In this document: positions 15,949 to 25,014 of the stretch, in pieces
Layout of the letters: the number at the start of each line of letters is the position of its first letter
Position numbering within the stretch: position 1 is the stretch's first letter
Source of the DNA: Methanolapillus africanus
GTDB taxonomy: Archaea; Halobacteriota; Methanosarcinia; Methanosarcinales; Methanosarcinaceae
NCBI RefSeq assembly: GCF_032714475.1
Contig: NZ_JAWDKD010000026.1
Coordinates: 1 to 64,000 of the forward strand
DNA: 64,000 bases
Direction: 5' to 3'
Translations under genes and position numbers: made by a program
Notes under the pieces: generated by a model
Told to the model about the DNA's origin: nothing
Seen by the model: only the letters and a program-made list of their open reading frames with translations
Database searches by the model: none

Positions 15949-16989
15949 TTAATCCCGAATCGGCGACCCGAACGTCACATCATCCAGCAGCAACTCTTTT
16001 TCCCACAACAGTTGGCAGCCGCATCTGCATTTCTCGAGCGTCTTCAAGTCTTGCGTTCGTGAAAATTCGCGAATCATATCCGCCACGTCGTAGCTGCATT
16101 TTTTGCAGTTTCTCGGACCGCGTTTGGCGCCGGCGCCGACCGGATCCGACATCAAATACGTATCCGGATGTTTGGTTTTGGCGTCCGTTAAAATTTTCAC
16201 CATGCTCCAAAGCCATGGCGGCCGATATTCTTTATTTTCCCACATTTTTTCCACGAACGTACCGTTTTGAACGTTGCACAAGTTAATGGAAATGGTTTCG
16301 GCGTACGGCGCCGCTTCGCCAATGCTTTTGAGAATGTCGTCCATCGCTTCCTTTTCCGATAAAAACGGCGGCTTGAGCATTAAATACGCTTTTGAAAAAA
16401 CGCCGTTTTGACGGGCGAGCACGCACGCATTCTTAAAATCGTTAAAGGAAAAACCTTTGTTGATGGATTCGCGCCGGATTTTGTCCGATGTGGTTTCGAG
16501 CCCGTAAGCGAATTCGAGCGTTTTTCCGTTCATCGCGGACAAACAATCGTCAATCGCTTCCTGATTCACAAATTCGGGACGCGTTTCCGCCAATACGGCG
16601 ACGATCCGCTCGTCTTCGGAAAGCCGGGACAAAATTTGAACGCGCAGTTTGCGGTTGATTTCTTTGGGGTCCAAAAAGCTTCCCGATGTGAAAATTTTCA
16701 CCATGAATTTTTGTTTTTCGGAGGCGCGGGCAAGTGCCGTTTCAAGCTGCTTCATGATGTCGCTGTCACTCGGTTCCCCGGCCGCGCTGTCGTACACGTA
16801 TCCGCACATGGTACAGCCGCCGTTCTTTCCCCAGTAGCAGCCGGATGTTTGAAAAATGACCGTGAGAACGTCCAATATTTCCCCGCGGATGTTATCGGTT
16901 CCGATCCAAAAGGCAGCCGGTTCGTCAAACGGTTTCGATTTAACCCGCTGGCGGTTCCGAATCTCTAAAGCTTCTTGATTCAATGTCAT
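15949..16989 (-). CDS. raSEA: archaeosine synthase radical SAM subunit RaSEA
   Basis: About 346 residues, COG1244-type. In archaea RaSEA works with ArcS to convert lysine-modified preQ0 at position 15 of tRNA into archaeosine. The cluster motif is the long form CYWGKNGGCTMC (Cys-x7-Cys-x2-Cys), as in Elp3-like radical SAM enzymes. A second Cys group lies at the C-terminus (CKKCSYD and CRCGC), likely zinc or a second cluster. The start at 16989 (MTLNQEAL) is preferred to an upstream start that would add 18 unconserved residues. ArcS is encoded at 25015 in the same window. Confidence 0.82.
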   Translation of the reverse strand: MTLNQEALEIRNRQRVKSKPFDEPAAFWIGTDNIRGEILDVLTVIFQTSGCYWGKNGGCTMCGYVYDSAAGEPSDSDIMKQLETALARASEKQKFMVKIFTSGSFLDPKEINRKLRVQILSRLSEDERIVAVLAETRPEFVNQEAIDDCLSAMNGKTLEFAYGLETTSDKIRRESINKGFSFNDFKNACVLARQNGVFSKAYLMLKPPFLSEKEAMDDILKSIGEAAPYAETISINLCNVQNGTFVEKMWENKEYRPPWLWSMVKILTDAKTKHPDTYLMSDPVGAGAKRGPRNCKKCSYDVADMIREFSRTQDLKTLEKCRCGCQLLWEKELLLDDVTFGSPIRD

Positions 16990-17167
16990 AAAATTAACCT
17001 GTTCAAAAGTAAATGTACATGTAAAAGCGTCAGATAAAAGCATTCATACAAAAGTGAAAAGATAAATAACCAAAAAGAAAGGCAAAGATATAAAACCATA
17101 TCTCAAAAAACCAAAATCGAAATCGGATTTTCAATAAAGACGCCAAAACGGAGAATAAAAATGTGAA

Positions 17168-17713
17168 TTATTCCTTCTCCGAAACGCTGTCTTCAATCTT
17201 TTCTTCAACCTTCTCTTTGACCCGGTCTTTCATTTCTTCTTTCATTTCTTCTTTCATTTGGTCTTTCATCTCTCCTCCCATTTCTCTTTTTATTTTGTTT
17301 TCTTCTTCGTTGTCGATCTCATTCATATTTGAAATGTTTTCGATTTTGCCGGTTTTGTTGGTTTTATAATCCGGCCGATCGTATTCAAAAACATATTTTT
17401 CGATTTCGTCCAGATCGATTTCATCTATGTCCATGCCGTCGATGATTTTTGAAAAGGTGTAGGCTTCATTCTGTTCTTCGGCCACAATGGACAAAGCGTT
17501 GGATAAGGCAAAAATCGCCTGCTTATGGTCTTCCTTACTTCTATGAACATGAAGCGGACTGATTTCCAATTCATAATATTCATTGAATTCCGGAACATAA
17601 CCGTATCTTTCATACAGTTTCTTCAATCTTGACAAATCCGCATGGATTTGCAGCAACTCATTTTTCTGAATAAAATCACACCCATCCCAATCATTCTTCG
17701 ATTGGTAAACCAT
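17168..17713 (-). CDS. hypothetical protein with charged repeat tail
   Basis: About 181 residues. The first two thirds are helical and acidic with no recognised domain. The last 50 residues are a low-complexity coiled-coil-like stretch of Lys/Glu/Met units (KDQMKEEMKEEMKD), encoded by 12-15 bp tandem DNA repeats near 17225-17275, so its length probably varies between strains. ATG at 17713 is chosen over a TTG at 17728. Function unknown. Confidence 0.5.
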   Translation of the reverse strand: MVYQSKNDWDGCDFIQKNELLQIHADLSRLKKLYERYGYVPEFNEYYELEISPLHVHRSKEDHKQAIFALSNALSIVAEEQNEAYTFSKIIDGMDIDEIDLDEIEKYVFEYDRPDYKTNKTGKIENISNMNEIDNEEENKIKREMGGEMKDQMKEEMKEEMKDRVKEKVEEKIEDSVSEKE

Positions 17714-18084
17714 CAAATCACAAACCAATAATTTCAGTAAAAATCAAAAAAAATAAACTCCCATAAAAATATTATTAAATATATCGGAATTAATAATTAT
17801 ATTTCTCAATATTTTATTTAAATAAAAATGTCAGACGCCGATATTAAATAAAATTGAAAATGTTCAGAAAGATCCATAAATCTGTCCATTTATGACAAAT
17901 ATTTTCACAAAAAGGACAAGAAATAAAAACATTTAAAATAATTTGAACAATTTTATACAATTGTATTTTGACCGGTATTTTTCAAGCGGGTCACGGCAAA
18001 TTTTGGGAAAATGGAGAAAACAAAATATCACGAAAAATCATAATATTTCAAAAAGCGGTTAAAAAGCGATGCCGGAATGTAAAA
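17714..18084. other. AT-rich intergenic region
   Basis: No gene seen. It is rich in A/T with TATA-like strings near 17775-17830, which would serve the minus-strand hypothetical gene. Confidence 0.4.
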
Positions 18085-18159
18085 TGGGGCTGCTGAGATT
18101 CGAACTCAGGTCGCAAGACCCCCAGCCTTGCAGGATGGACCAAGCTACCCTACAGCCCC
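18085..18159 (-). tRNA. tRNA-Pro (GGG)
   Basis: On the minus strand the acceptor arms GGGGCTG and CAGCCCC pair fully with discriminator A. The T-arm is CTGAG-TTCGAAT-CTCAG, and the anticodon stem CAAGG/TCTTG encloses loop CTGGGGG, giving anticodon GGG. No intron and no encoded CCA. Confidence 0.92.
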
Positions 18160-18571
18160 ACATGTTTTAAAAAAGCAAGTCTAAAACCCGTTTTTATTAT
18201 ATAAACTTTTCATTTTCAGGATTTCAGTTAAAAACAAATTCAGCAGATAATATTCATAAAAATACATTTACAAAAACGTTCAAATAATATCATTTGTATC
18301 CGATTGTTAAGGGTCTTTAACGCCTATTCGGCGCGCGAATTTTTGATTTCGGCGCGCTTTTCGCCATTTGATTATGGCTGATTTATTCATTTGTTGTTTA
18401 TTGTTGATTTGTTTACCGTATTGTTTATTGCACCGTTTGGCGTACTGTTCGTACCATTCATACCATCCAAACTATCCATCTCATTGATTCATAATACCAT
18501 TGATTCATACATCCATACTGTTTATTCTATTAGACTTAATGATGTTTAAAAACCGCTCAGGAGCTTTTCAA
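18160..18571. other. intergenic region before guaAb
   Basis: No gene seen. TTCGGCGCGC occurs twice (about 18326 and 18350). A low-complexity stretch (18410-18530) holds many CATT/CCATAC units. CAGGAG at about 18559 is the ribosome site of guaAb. Confidence 0.4.
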
Positions 18572-19486
18572 ATGGAAAACGTGACAGAATTCATTGCGAC
18601 AGAAATTGAAAAAATTAAAAAACAAATTGATGGCAAAGCCATTATCGCTCTTTCCGGCGGTGTTGACAGTTCCGTTTGCGCCGAACTGGCTTACCGGGCG
18701 ATCGGCGACCGCTTATATCCGATTTTTATTGACACCGGTTTCATGAGAAAAAACGAGCCGGAACAAGTTAAAGCCGCGTTCTCTCACATGAATTTGCAAG
18801 TGATCGACGCAAGCGACCGTTTCTTTGCGGCCGTTAAAGGAATCGACGATCCCGAAGTCAAAAGAAAAGCTATCGGTGAAACTTTTATTAAAGTCTTTGA
18901 GGAAGAAGCCAAAAAAATCAAAGCCGATTACCTGATTCAGGGAACGATTTATCCGGACGTTTTGGAATCCGAAAAAGGCATCAAAGCGCACCACAACGTC
19001 GGCGGCATGCCGGAAAAAATGGAATTTAAAGGCGTCGTCGAGCCGCTCTACTATCTTTACAAAGACGATGTCCGTGAAGTTGGCCGCGAACTCGGCCTCA
19101 GTGTCGCGCTCTCCGAAAGAATGCCGTTCCCCGGCCCCGGTCTTTCCGTTCGCGCCGTCGGCGAAGCCACCCGTGAAAAAGTGGCGGCCGTTCGTGAGGC
19201 AAACGCAATCGTCGAAGAAGAACTCATGGAAAAATTCAAGCCCTGGCAAGCGTTTGCCGCCGTCATCGGCAAAGGCACCGGCATCAAAAACGGTGAAAGA
19301 ATCCACGGTTGGATCGTCGCCGTCCGCGCGGTCGATTCCGACAACGCGATGACCGCAGAACCCCTGAACCTGCCGTTTGAAACGCTGATTAAAATTCAAC
19401 AGCGGATTACATCGGAAATTCCGGATGTTTGCCGTGTTGTTTACGACATCACATCAAAACCGCCGGGAACCATTGAATTTGAATAA
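18572..19486 (+). CDS. guaAb: GMP synthase subunit B (ATP-pyrophosphatase)
   Basis: About 304 residues. It adenylates XMP and aminates it with ammonia from the separate glutaminase subunit, making GMP. The PP-loop is ALSGGVDSSV (about residues 23-32). The C-terminal dimerisation domain ends in RVVYDITSKPPGTIEFE, typical of GuaA. It has no glutaminase half, as is normal in the split archaeal enzyme; the partner subunit is not in the window. ATG at 18572 follows CAGGAG at 7 bases; the longer frame adds 24 residues of intergenic-like sequence. Confidence 0.93.
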   Translation: MENVTEFIATEIEKIKKQIDGKAIIALSGGVDSSVCAELAYRAIGDRLYPIFIDTGFMRKNEPEQVKAAFSHMNLQVIDASDRFFAAVKGIDDPEVKRKAIGETFIKVFEEEAKKIKADYLIQGTIYPDVLESEKGIKAHHNVGGMPEKMEFKGVVEPLYYLYKDDVREVGRELGLSVALSERMPFPGPGLSVRAVGEATREKVAAVREANAIVEEELMEKFKPWQAFAAVIGKGTGIKNGERIHGWIVAVRAVDSDNAMTAEPLNLPFETLIKIQQRITSEIPDVCRVVYDITSKPPGTIEFE

Positions 19487-19513
19487 ACAATCCAAATTCA
19501 ATTTTCTTTTTTT

Positions 19514-19966
19514 GGGCGCGGCCACCGCGCGCGTTATGGCGACACTTTTTTGTTTCGAGTTTTCAAAAACGGCATGTTTGATTTTTTCAACATCAAGCAA
19601 ACCGTCCCGCAAAATCGGACGCTTTGCGTCTGTATTTTGCGGATTTCGATCAGTCAGATGCATTGATTTGTAGGTACAGATTGCACCTACAGTTTACTAT
19701 TTTTAAATTCTAATTTGCACCTGCAGTTAACTGTTTTTAGATTTCAGATTGCATCTGCTGTTTCCAACAAGACACTTGTTTCTTGGTCCGATTTGCATCT
19801 ACTGTTCGCTGTCAATGGCATCTGAAAATGGTATCCGCAAAATACAGACGCGAATCGCGTCTGATTTTGCAAGGTTATTGCTTGACGCTTCCAAAAAACT
19901 GCCATCCGTTTTTTAAAAACACAAAAAGAAAAAATGTCGCCGTAACGCGCGCGCATGCCGGCGCAC
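19514..19966 (-). repeat. TIR-hairpin element, copy B
   Basis: Inverted in orientation relative to copies A, C and D. Both terminal repeats are present: left core CGCGCGTTATGGCGACAC and right core TGTCGCCGTAACGCGCGCG. Inner hairpins are at 19607-19642 and 19836-19870, each with an AGACGC-type stem tip. The centre holds direct repeats with CAGTTAACTG. T-tract outside the left end, A-tract outside the right. Sits exactly between the convergent guaAb and glcF-like genes. Confidence 0.75.
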
Positions 19967-20008
19967 AAAAAAATAAAAAAACAGAAAAAAAAAGAGAAAT
20001 GGAAAAAG

Positions 20009-21118
20009 TTATTTCTCCATCGCCATTTCAACCAATTCGACAATATCAATGACTTTGACATCGTTGCCGGCCGCGTCTCTCAAATTCCGGTAGCACAGCG
20101 GACATGTCGTCACCAAATAGTCAACACCTGCGGGAATATCTTCCAGCCGCCGTTTGGCCATGGCCATTGATAAATCGTTGTAACCGGAACGAACGCCGCC
20201 GCCGCCGCCGCAGCACCGTGATTTTTCACGGTTGGCAGCCATTTCGATGAAATTTTTCGGACCGACGGCTGCTTCGATGATTTGACGCGGTTCGTCAAAA
20301 ATACCATTGTGGCGACCGGAGTGGCACGGGTCGTGATAAGTGACTTTGATATCCAGCGGATGCATACCGGCTTTTTTGAGATCGTCCAAATGCGACGCCA
20401 AAAACTGGGAAACCGTCGTCACATTAAAGTTGACGCCCATTTCTTCCGCCATCGCTTTGTAATTGTTGCGCAGCGTGTTGTAGCAGCCGGCGCAGCCGGC
20501 GATAATTGTGTGCGCGCCCGATTTTTTAATTTGCGTCAAGTTGTGCGCGATCAATTCGTCGGCGTCAAAGCCGATGCGCAAAAGCGGTGATCCGCAGCAT
20601 TTTTCTTCTTCAAGAAGACCGACGCCGAGTTTGTTGAGAATCCGGTACGTCTTTTGAGCGTTGTCCGGGAAACGGTAAGAATCCAGGCAGCCGACAAAGA
20701 AAATGTATTCTGGGTTTTTGACAGGCTCAAATGTTTCGCCGGCAATCCACGCGCGGCGGTCGTCGGGAGACGCCAGCGTGTTGCCGTAAGTTTCCACGTT
20801 GTCGTGAATTTTGGCTTGCGTCGGCGTCATTTTGCCGAGCGCGACCAAGCCGTAACGGGCCGCTTCCACCAATTCCGGCGGATTGACGCCGGCCGGGCAT
20901 GTTGTCGCGCAATAGCCGCATGTCGTACAGGTGTTCAGGCTGTCAAAAACCGATTCATCCGCCTCGGTGCCCTCAAACAAGTCGCGAATGAGAAGAATGC
21001 GTCCGCGTGTGTTTTGAGATTCCCAGCCGCTTTGCTCAAAGACCGGGCAAACCGACCGGCAATTTCCGCAGCTGACGCAGCGGTACAAGTCTCTCTTATC
21101 CATTTTTGAAAAAGACAT
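20009..21118 (-). CDS. GlcF/HdrD-type iron-sulfur oxidoreductase subunit
   Basis: About 369 residues. Two ferredoxin motifs (CVSCGNCRSVCP and CTTCGYCATTCP) bind [4Fe-4S] clusters. Two cysteine-rich CCG domains follow (CCGSPLLR with CAGCY, and CCGGGGGVR with CPLCY), like those of HdrD, GlcF and LldE. It lies just downstream of the FAD subunit on the same strand, so the two likely form a 2-hydroxyacid (D-lactate or glycolate type) dehydrogenase passing electrons through Fe-S clusters. The natural acceptor is unknown. ATG at 21118 follows GAGGAAAT; the longer frame adds 15 unconserved residues. Confidence 0.85.
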   Translation of the reverse strand: MSFSKMDKRDLYRCVSCGNCRSVCPVFEQSGWESQNTRGRILLIRDLFEGTEADESVFDSLNTCTTCGYCATTCPAGVNPPELVEAARYGLVALGKMTPTQAKIHDNVETYGNTLASPDDRRAWIAGETFEPVKNPEYIFFVGCLDSYRFPDNAQKTYRILNKLGVGLLEEEKCCGSPLLRIGFDADELIAHNLTQIKKSGAHTIIAGCAGCYNTLRNNYKAMAEEMGVNFNVTTVSQFLASHLDDLKKAGMHPLDIKVTYHDPCHSGRHNGIFDEPRQIIEAAVGPKNFIEMAANREKSRCCGGGGGVRSGYNDLSMAMAKRRLEDIPAGVDYLVTTCPLCYRNLRDAAGNDVKVIDIVELVEMAMEK

Positions 21119-21297
21119 TCGTATATTTCCTCGATAAATAATGAATTTGAATTTAAACCACAAATGAAATTAAATTAAATAAAAATTATCTGAATGAAAT
21201 TAAATTGAATGAAATTAAATTGAATGAAATTAATTTAAATAAAATTAAATTGAATGAAAATATTTTAAATTAAAGATATCTTAAAGCGTTTTCGTTT

Positions 21298-22668
21298 TTA
21301 CATACCCAGTTTTCCGGGATTCAAAATGCCATTCGGATCCAGTGATTTTTTAATGTCCTTCATCACATTAAACGCCGGGCCGCACTGTTTTTCAAGATAC
21401 ATGCCGCGCGCTGCGCCGATGCCGTGTTCGGAACTGACGGTTCCGCCCAGCTCAATCGCCGCCAAATGCAAACGATCAGCCGCTTCATTGAGTTTTTCCC
21501 ACTCTTTTTCATCCAACACATCAATAAACTGTCCGACGTGGATGGTTCCGTCGCCGATATGTCCGTAAATCATCGGCAAAAGCCCGACGTCGTCGGCGAT
21601 TTCATACACTTTGGCCAGCATTTCCGGCAATTTTTTGATCGGAACGCCCAAGTCTTCCCCGACATAGATTCTGGTTTTGGTCGGATCCATTTTAGAAACC
21701 GCTGCGCCGAGAAGGCTTCTCGCGTCCCAGATTTCTTTCATTTTGACCGGGTCACCCGTCACCAAAACGCTGCTCGCAATGTCTTTGCAGGCGGCCGCCA
21801 GCATATCGGCGGATTCGTCCACCGCATTTTTGCTGCCATCCACTTCAAACAAAATGACGTCGCCGTCTTTGGGCAAAACCACATTCGGATCCAATTTTGT
21901 CAGCACTTGAATGGATGTTTTGTCCAAAATTTCACAGGCTGACGGCGTGACGCCGGCCGCGAAAATGCGGGAAACCGATTGTCCGGCCAACTCCGGCGTT
22001 TTAAACGACACCATGATCAATTTTCTGGATTTCGGCAGCGGTGCAATCTTTAAAATGGCTTTTGTGATAACGCCGAGCGTTCCTTCGGAACCCACGAAAA
22101 GCCGTGACAGATCGTATCCGGCAGATGATTTGAGACATTTGGAGCCGGTGTTGATAACGGTTCCGTCAGCCAGAACCACTTCCAAATCCAAAACGTAATT
22201 TTTCGTCGTCCCGTACTTGACGCAGCGCATGCCGCTCGCGTTGTTGGCGATTTGGCCGCCGACGGTACAGGTCGCCGAGCTGCCGGGATTCGGCGGAAAG
22301 AAAAAGCCGTACGGTTTGAGTTTTTCGTTGAGTTTGTCCTGAACGACGCCCGGCTCGACGACGACTTGAATGTTATCGAGATCGATTTCCAAAATCCGAT
22401 TCATTTGCGTCATGTCCAACACGATTCCGCCCGCCAGCGGAACGGAACCGCCGGCCAAACCCGTACCGGCGCCGCGCGTCGTCACGGGAATTTTGTTGGC
22501 GTTGGCAAACGCCAAAACTTGGGAAACCTCCTCGGTCGACTTCGGCAGGGCGACAAAATCGGGGCGCCCGCGGATCTGCGAGCCGTCGGCTGAATAACAA
22601 CAAAGGTCAGAAGACGCTTTTGTTACACGGCCTCCGAAGATACTTTTTAATTTTTCGTAAGTGTCCAT
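21298..22668 (-). CDS. GlcD-family FAD-linked 2-hydroxyacid dehydrogenase
   Basis: 456 residues, full length for GlcD/D-lactate dehydrogenase. The FAD-binding PCMH region holds TTRGAGTGLAGGSVPL and NPGSSATCTVGGQIANN. The C-terminal substrate domain holds YGHIGDGTIHVG and SSEHGIGAARG, the conserved His-bearing segments. It probably oxidises D-lactate or a related hydroxyacid and hands electrons to the Fe-S protein encoded 180 bp downstream. The spacer between them is full of short AATTAAATTGAATG repeats. Confidence 0.87.
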   Translation of the reverse strand: MDTYEKLKSIFGGRVTKASSDLCCYSADGSQIRGRPDFVALPKSTEEVSQVLAFANANKIPVTTRGAGTGLAGGSVPLAGGIVLDMTQMNRILEIDLDNIQVVVEPGVVQDKLNEKLKPYGFFFPPNPGSSATCTVGGQIANNASGMRCVKYGTTKNYVLDLEVVLADGTVINTGSKCLKSSAGYDLSRLFVGSEGTLGVITKAILKIAPLPKSRKLIMVSFKTPELAGQSVSRIFAAGVTPSACEILDKTSIQVLTKLDPNVVLPKDGDVILFEVDGSKNAVDESADMLAAACKDIASSVLVTGDPVKMKEIWDARSLLGAAVSKMDPTKTRIYVGEDLGVPIKKLPEMLAKVYEIADDVGLLPMIYGHIGDGTIHVGQFIDVLDEKEWEKLNEAADRLHLAAIELGGTVSSEHGIGAARGMYLEKQCGPAFNVMKDIKKSLDPNGILNPGKLGM

Positions 22669-22919
22669 TGAGAATCAACAACAGTCGAATTTAATATTTT
22701 TTTAATATAATTTATTTTATTGTAAACCTTATTTTTAATTTTACGTTTATTTTGGGTTTATATTTTTCATTCTTCATGTCGAATCCGTATATATATTTTG
22801 TTCAAACAATTCCGCAAGTTCAAATAAAATCAAAACAAAATAAAATCAAATTAAAAATAAAATCAAATTAAAAATAAAATCAAATTAAAAATAAAAATTC
22901 AGATCAATGGGGAAAAACA

Positions 22920-23603
22920 ATGAAAATAAAAGTCAATGGCATCAATTTATTTTATGAGAAAGCCGGCGCCGATAACGGCAGACCGCTCATTCTGCTTCAC
23001 GGCAACGGCGAAGACCATCATATTTTTGACGAACTCGCCGAAAAGCTCCGGCAGAACTTTACGGTTTATGCCGTCGACAGCCGAAATCACGGCGAAAGCG
23101 AACGAACAAATGATTATTCCTACGAAACAATGATGAAAGACGTTTATGAATTGATTCAAGCGCTGGACTTAGGACCGGTCAATCTCATCGGATTCAGCGA
23201 TGGTGCCATCATCAGTTTGCTTTTAGCGATGAAACACGGAAATGAAAACGTTGTTTCTAAAATGGCGCTACTGGGCATGAATTTAAAGCCGTCCGACTTT
23301 ACCGATGAGAATTATCAATATATCTTGGAATTATATGACGAAACCAAAGACCCACTGGTTCAGTTGATGTTGGAACAGCCGAATATCGAGCTTGAAAACC
23401 TCAAAAAAGTGACGGTTCCGTCATTGGTCGTCGGCGCCGAAAACGATCTTTTCCGGCAGGGATTGTTTGAAGAAATCGCGACGACGCTTCCGAATGCCGA
23501 ACTTCTCATGATGAACGGACACGAACACGACAGTTACGTAACGCATCAAGATGTTTTGTATCCGGAATTGCTTCGGTTTTTTAAAGAAAGTGATTATAGA
23601 TAA
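22920..23603 (+). CDS. alpha/beta hydrolase
   Basis: 227 residues. The oxyanion region is ILLHGNGEDHH, the nucleophile elbow GFSDGA (Ser about 97), the acid is likely Asp in GAENDLF and the base His in NGHEHDSY. All elements of the catalytic triad are present. It is probably an esterase or lipase-like enzyme; substrate unknown. The upstream spacer (22830-22900) repeats AAAATCAAATT several times. TGGGG sits 7 bases before the ATG. Confidence 0.8.
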   Translation: MKIKVNGINLFYEKAGADNGRPLILLHGNGEDHHIFDELAEKLRQNFTVYAVDSRNHGESERTNDYSYETMMKDVYELIQALDLGPVNLIGFSDGAIISLLLAMKHGNENVVSKMALLGMNLKPSDFTDENYQYILELYDETKDPLVQLMLEQPNIELENLKKVTVPSLVVGAENDLFRQGLFEEIATTLPNAELLMMNGHEHDSYVTHQDVLYPELLRFFKESDYR

Positions 23604-23649
23604 TTTAAAACTTTAATACATTTTTAATTCAAAAATTCACACAACCTTT

Positions 23650-24474
23650 ATGAATTATGAAAATAGTTTAATTCAAATGAACTTCCCAATTGAAAAAAGC
23701 GAAGAACTTATTGTACTTGCTTTTACTCATATCGATCTTGTTCTTCTTTTTACATTTTTAACTTTAGTCTTTACTATTATTGGTATATTGTATCAGCGTT
23801 AGACTCGCAGAAATGATCAAAAGACAAAAATGTTGTCAAATGAAATAGACGATTTAAAGGAACAGCTTCAAGATTACTATATTCCTCAAAGTAAAGAATT
23901 GGAGTCATTAATAAATTTCCAGACCATTTTTTCCAATTCCTTGAGATGGACTTTAAATCCATTATCATTTAATGAATTCATTGATCATAATGCTGGCGAA
24001 AAGTCTATGGAAATTGTAAATCGAATAAATGATTTGCGTGAGAAATATTATTATTTGGATGATGATAAAACAACAAAAAAGTACCATACTTCACTCGAAA
24101 AAATAAATAATAATTTGAAAGAAATTGATCGATTAAATAAAGAAATGTTTGAATCTTTTAAAATTATTGAAAGCCAAACAGAAAAAAGAGAACAAGAAAT
24201 TTTTCGTTTGGATGAGTTGGTGAGATCAAACAATTTGACGGCGGATTATAAAAAAATATCAGAAGAACTGATGCATTTATTAAACCAATCTAAAGAATCT
24301 ATTACTGAGTTAGATAAAAATACAAAAATGTATGAAATGAAAATAAATAACCAAATTGATGAAATGCAAAAAGAATTGAAAGAATTATTATTAATAAATC
24401 AAAACAAAATTTGGTCTATCAACCTTCAAATCAAAAATAAGAAAAAAGAGTTAAAAATTCTATATTCAAAATAA
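23650..24474 (+). CDS. membrane-anchored helical protein with an in-frame amber codon (possible pyrrolysine)
   Basis: The frame from ATG 23650 runs 50 codons, meets TAG at 23800-23802, and continues unbroken in the same frame to TAA at 24472: 274 residues if TAG is read. The first part holds one transmembrane helix (around LIVLAFTHIDLVLLFTFL). The second is a long, highly charged helical or coiled-coil domain starting KMLSNEIDDLKEQL. Separately, each half looks incomplete: an anchor with nothing attached and a soluble domain lacking a good start. If this organism decodes TAG as pyrrolysine, residue 51 would be Pyl, just inside the membrane. A simple nonsense mutation is the alternative. No ribosome site is obvious before 23650. 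Confidence 0.6.
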
Positions 24475-24530
24475 TAAAAATACAAAAACTCCGTCTCCAA
24501 AAAGAACAAGAAGATGGAAAATAAAAAAAC

Positions 24531-24547
24531 TGCCGCTTTTGACGGCA
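24531..24547. terminator. short hairpin between convergent genes
   Basis: TGCCG and CGGCA pair around a 7-base loop, with an A-run before and T-rich sequence after. It sits between the amber-containing gene and the ferritin-like gene, which converge. Confidence 0.4.
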
Positions 24548-24548
24548 T

Positions 24549-24857
24549 TCATTCTGTTTTCATATTCTTCATCATCTTTTCGACTTCTTCGGATCCTTCT
24601 TCGTAAAAATCGGCTTCGTTGGGCTGAAGTTCGCGAAGCAGGCGCAGAAATTCTCCGGCGTGTTCTTTTTCTTCATTGGCGATGTCTAAGAGCACCGTTT
24701 TTGCGAGTTCGTTATCGGTGGATTCCGCCAATTGTTCATAAAGCTGAATGGCTTCATATTCGGCGGCAACCATAAAACGAATGGCACGAACGAGTTCTTC
24801 ATGGGTCAGTTTCCGATCGTTTTTCAAACCGGCGAAGGGGTTTCCAAATCCGGGCAT
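24549..24857 (-). CDS. half-ferritin/rubrerythrin-like protein
   Basis: 102 residues predicted as two long helices. The first has EYEAIQLYEQLAE and the second NEEKEHAGEFLRLL; the Glu and ExxH positions fit a di-iron ferritin-like site formed by two subunits. Size and motif resemble the half-ferritins such as encapsulated ferritin (EncFtn), which store or oxidise iron, and the tail lies beyond DFYEEG. No encapsulin gene is in the window. No clear ribosome site; ATG start. Confidence 0.7.
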   Translation of the reverse strand: MPGFGNPFAGLKNDRKLTHEELVRAIRFMVAAEYEAIQLYEQLAESTDNELAKTVLLDIANEEKEHAGEFLRLLRELQPNEADFYEEGSEEVEKMMKNMKTE

Positions 24858-25014
24858 AATAAACTGTTTTCAACAATATTATTTATATTTATTTTGAAAT
24901 AAAAATAGCGGAATCAACAAATTCCGTTATTTTTTGACTCGTTTGTTCTAAAAATTTCGATTTAATTCAATATCATAAAGAGAGTTTTTATCGAATGACG
25001 CGGTTTAAGTGCCT

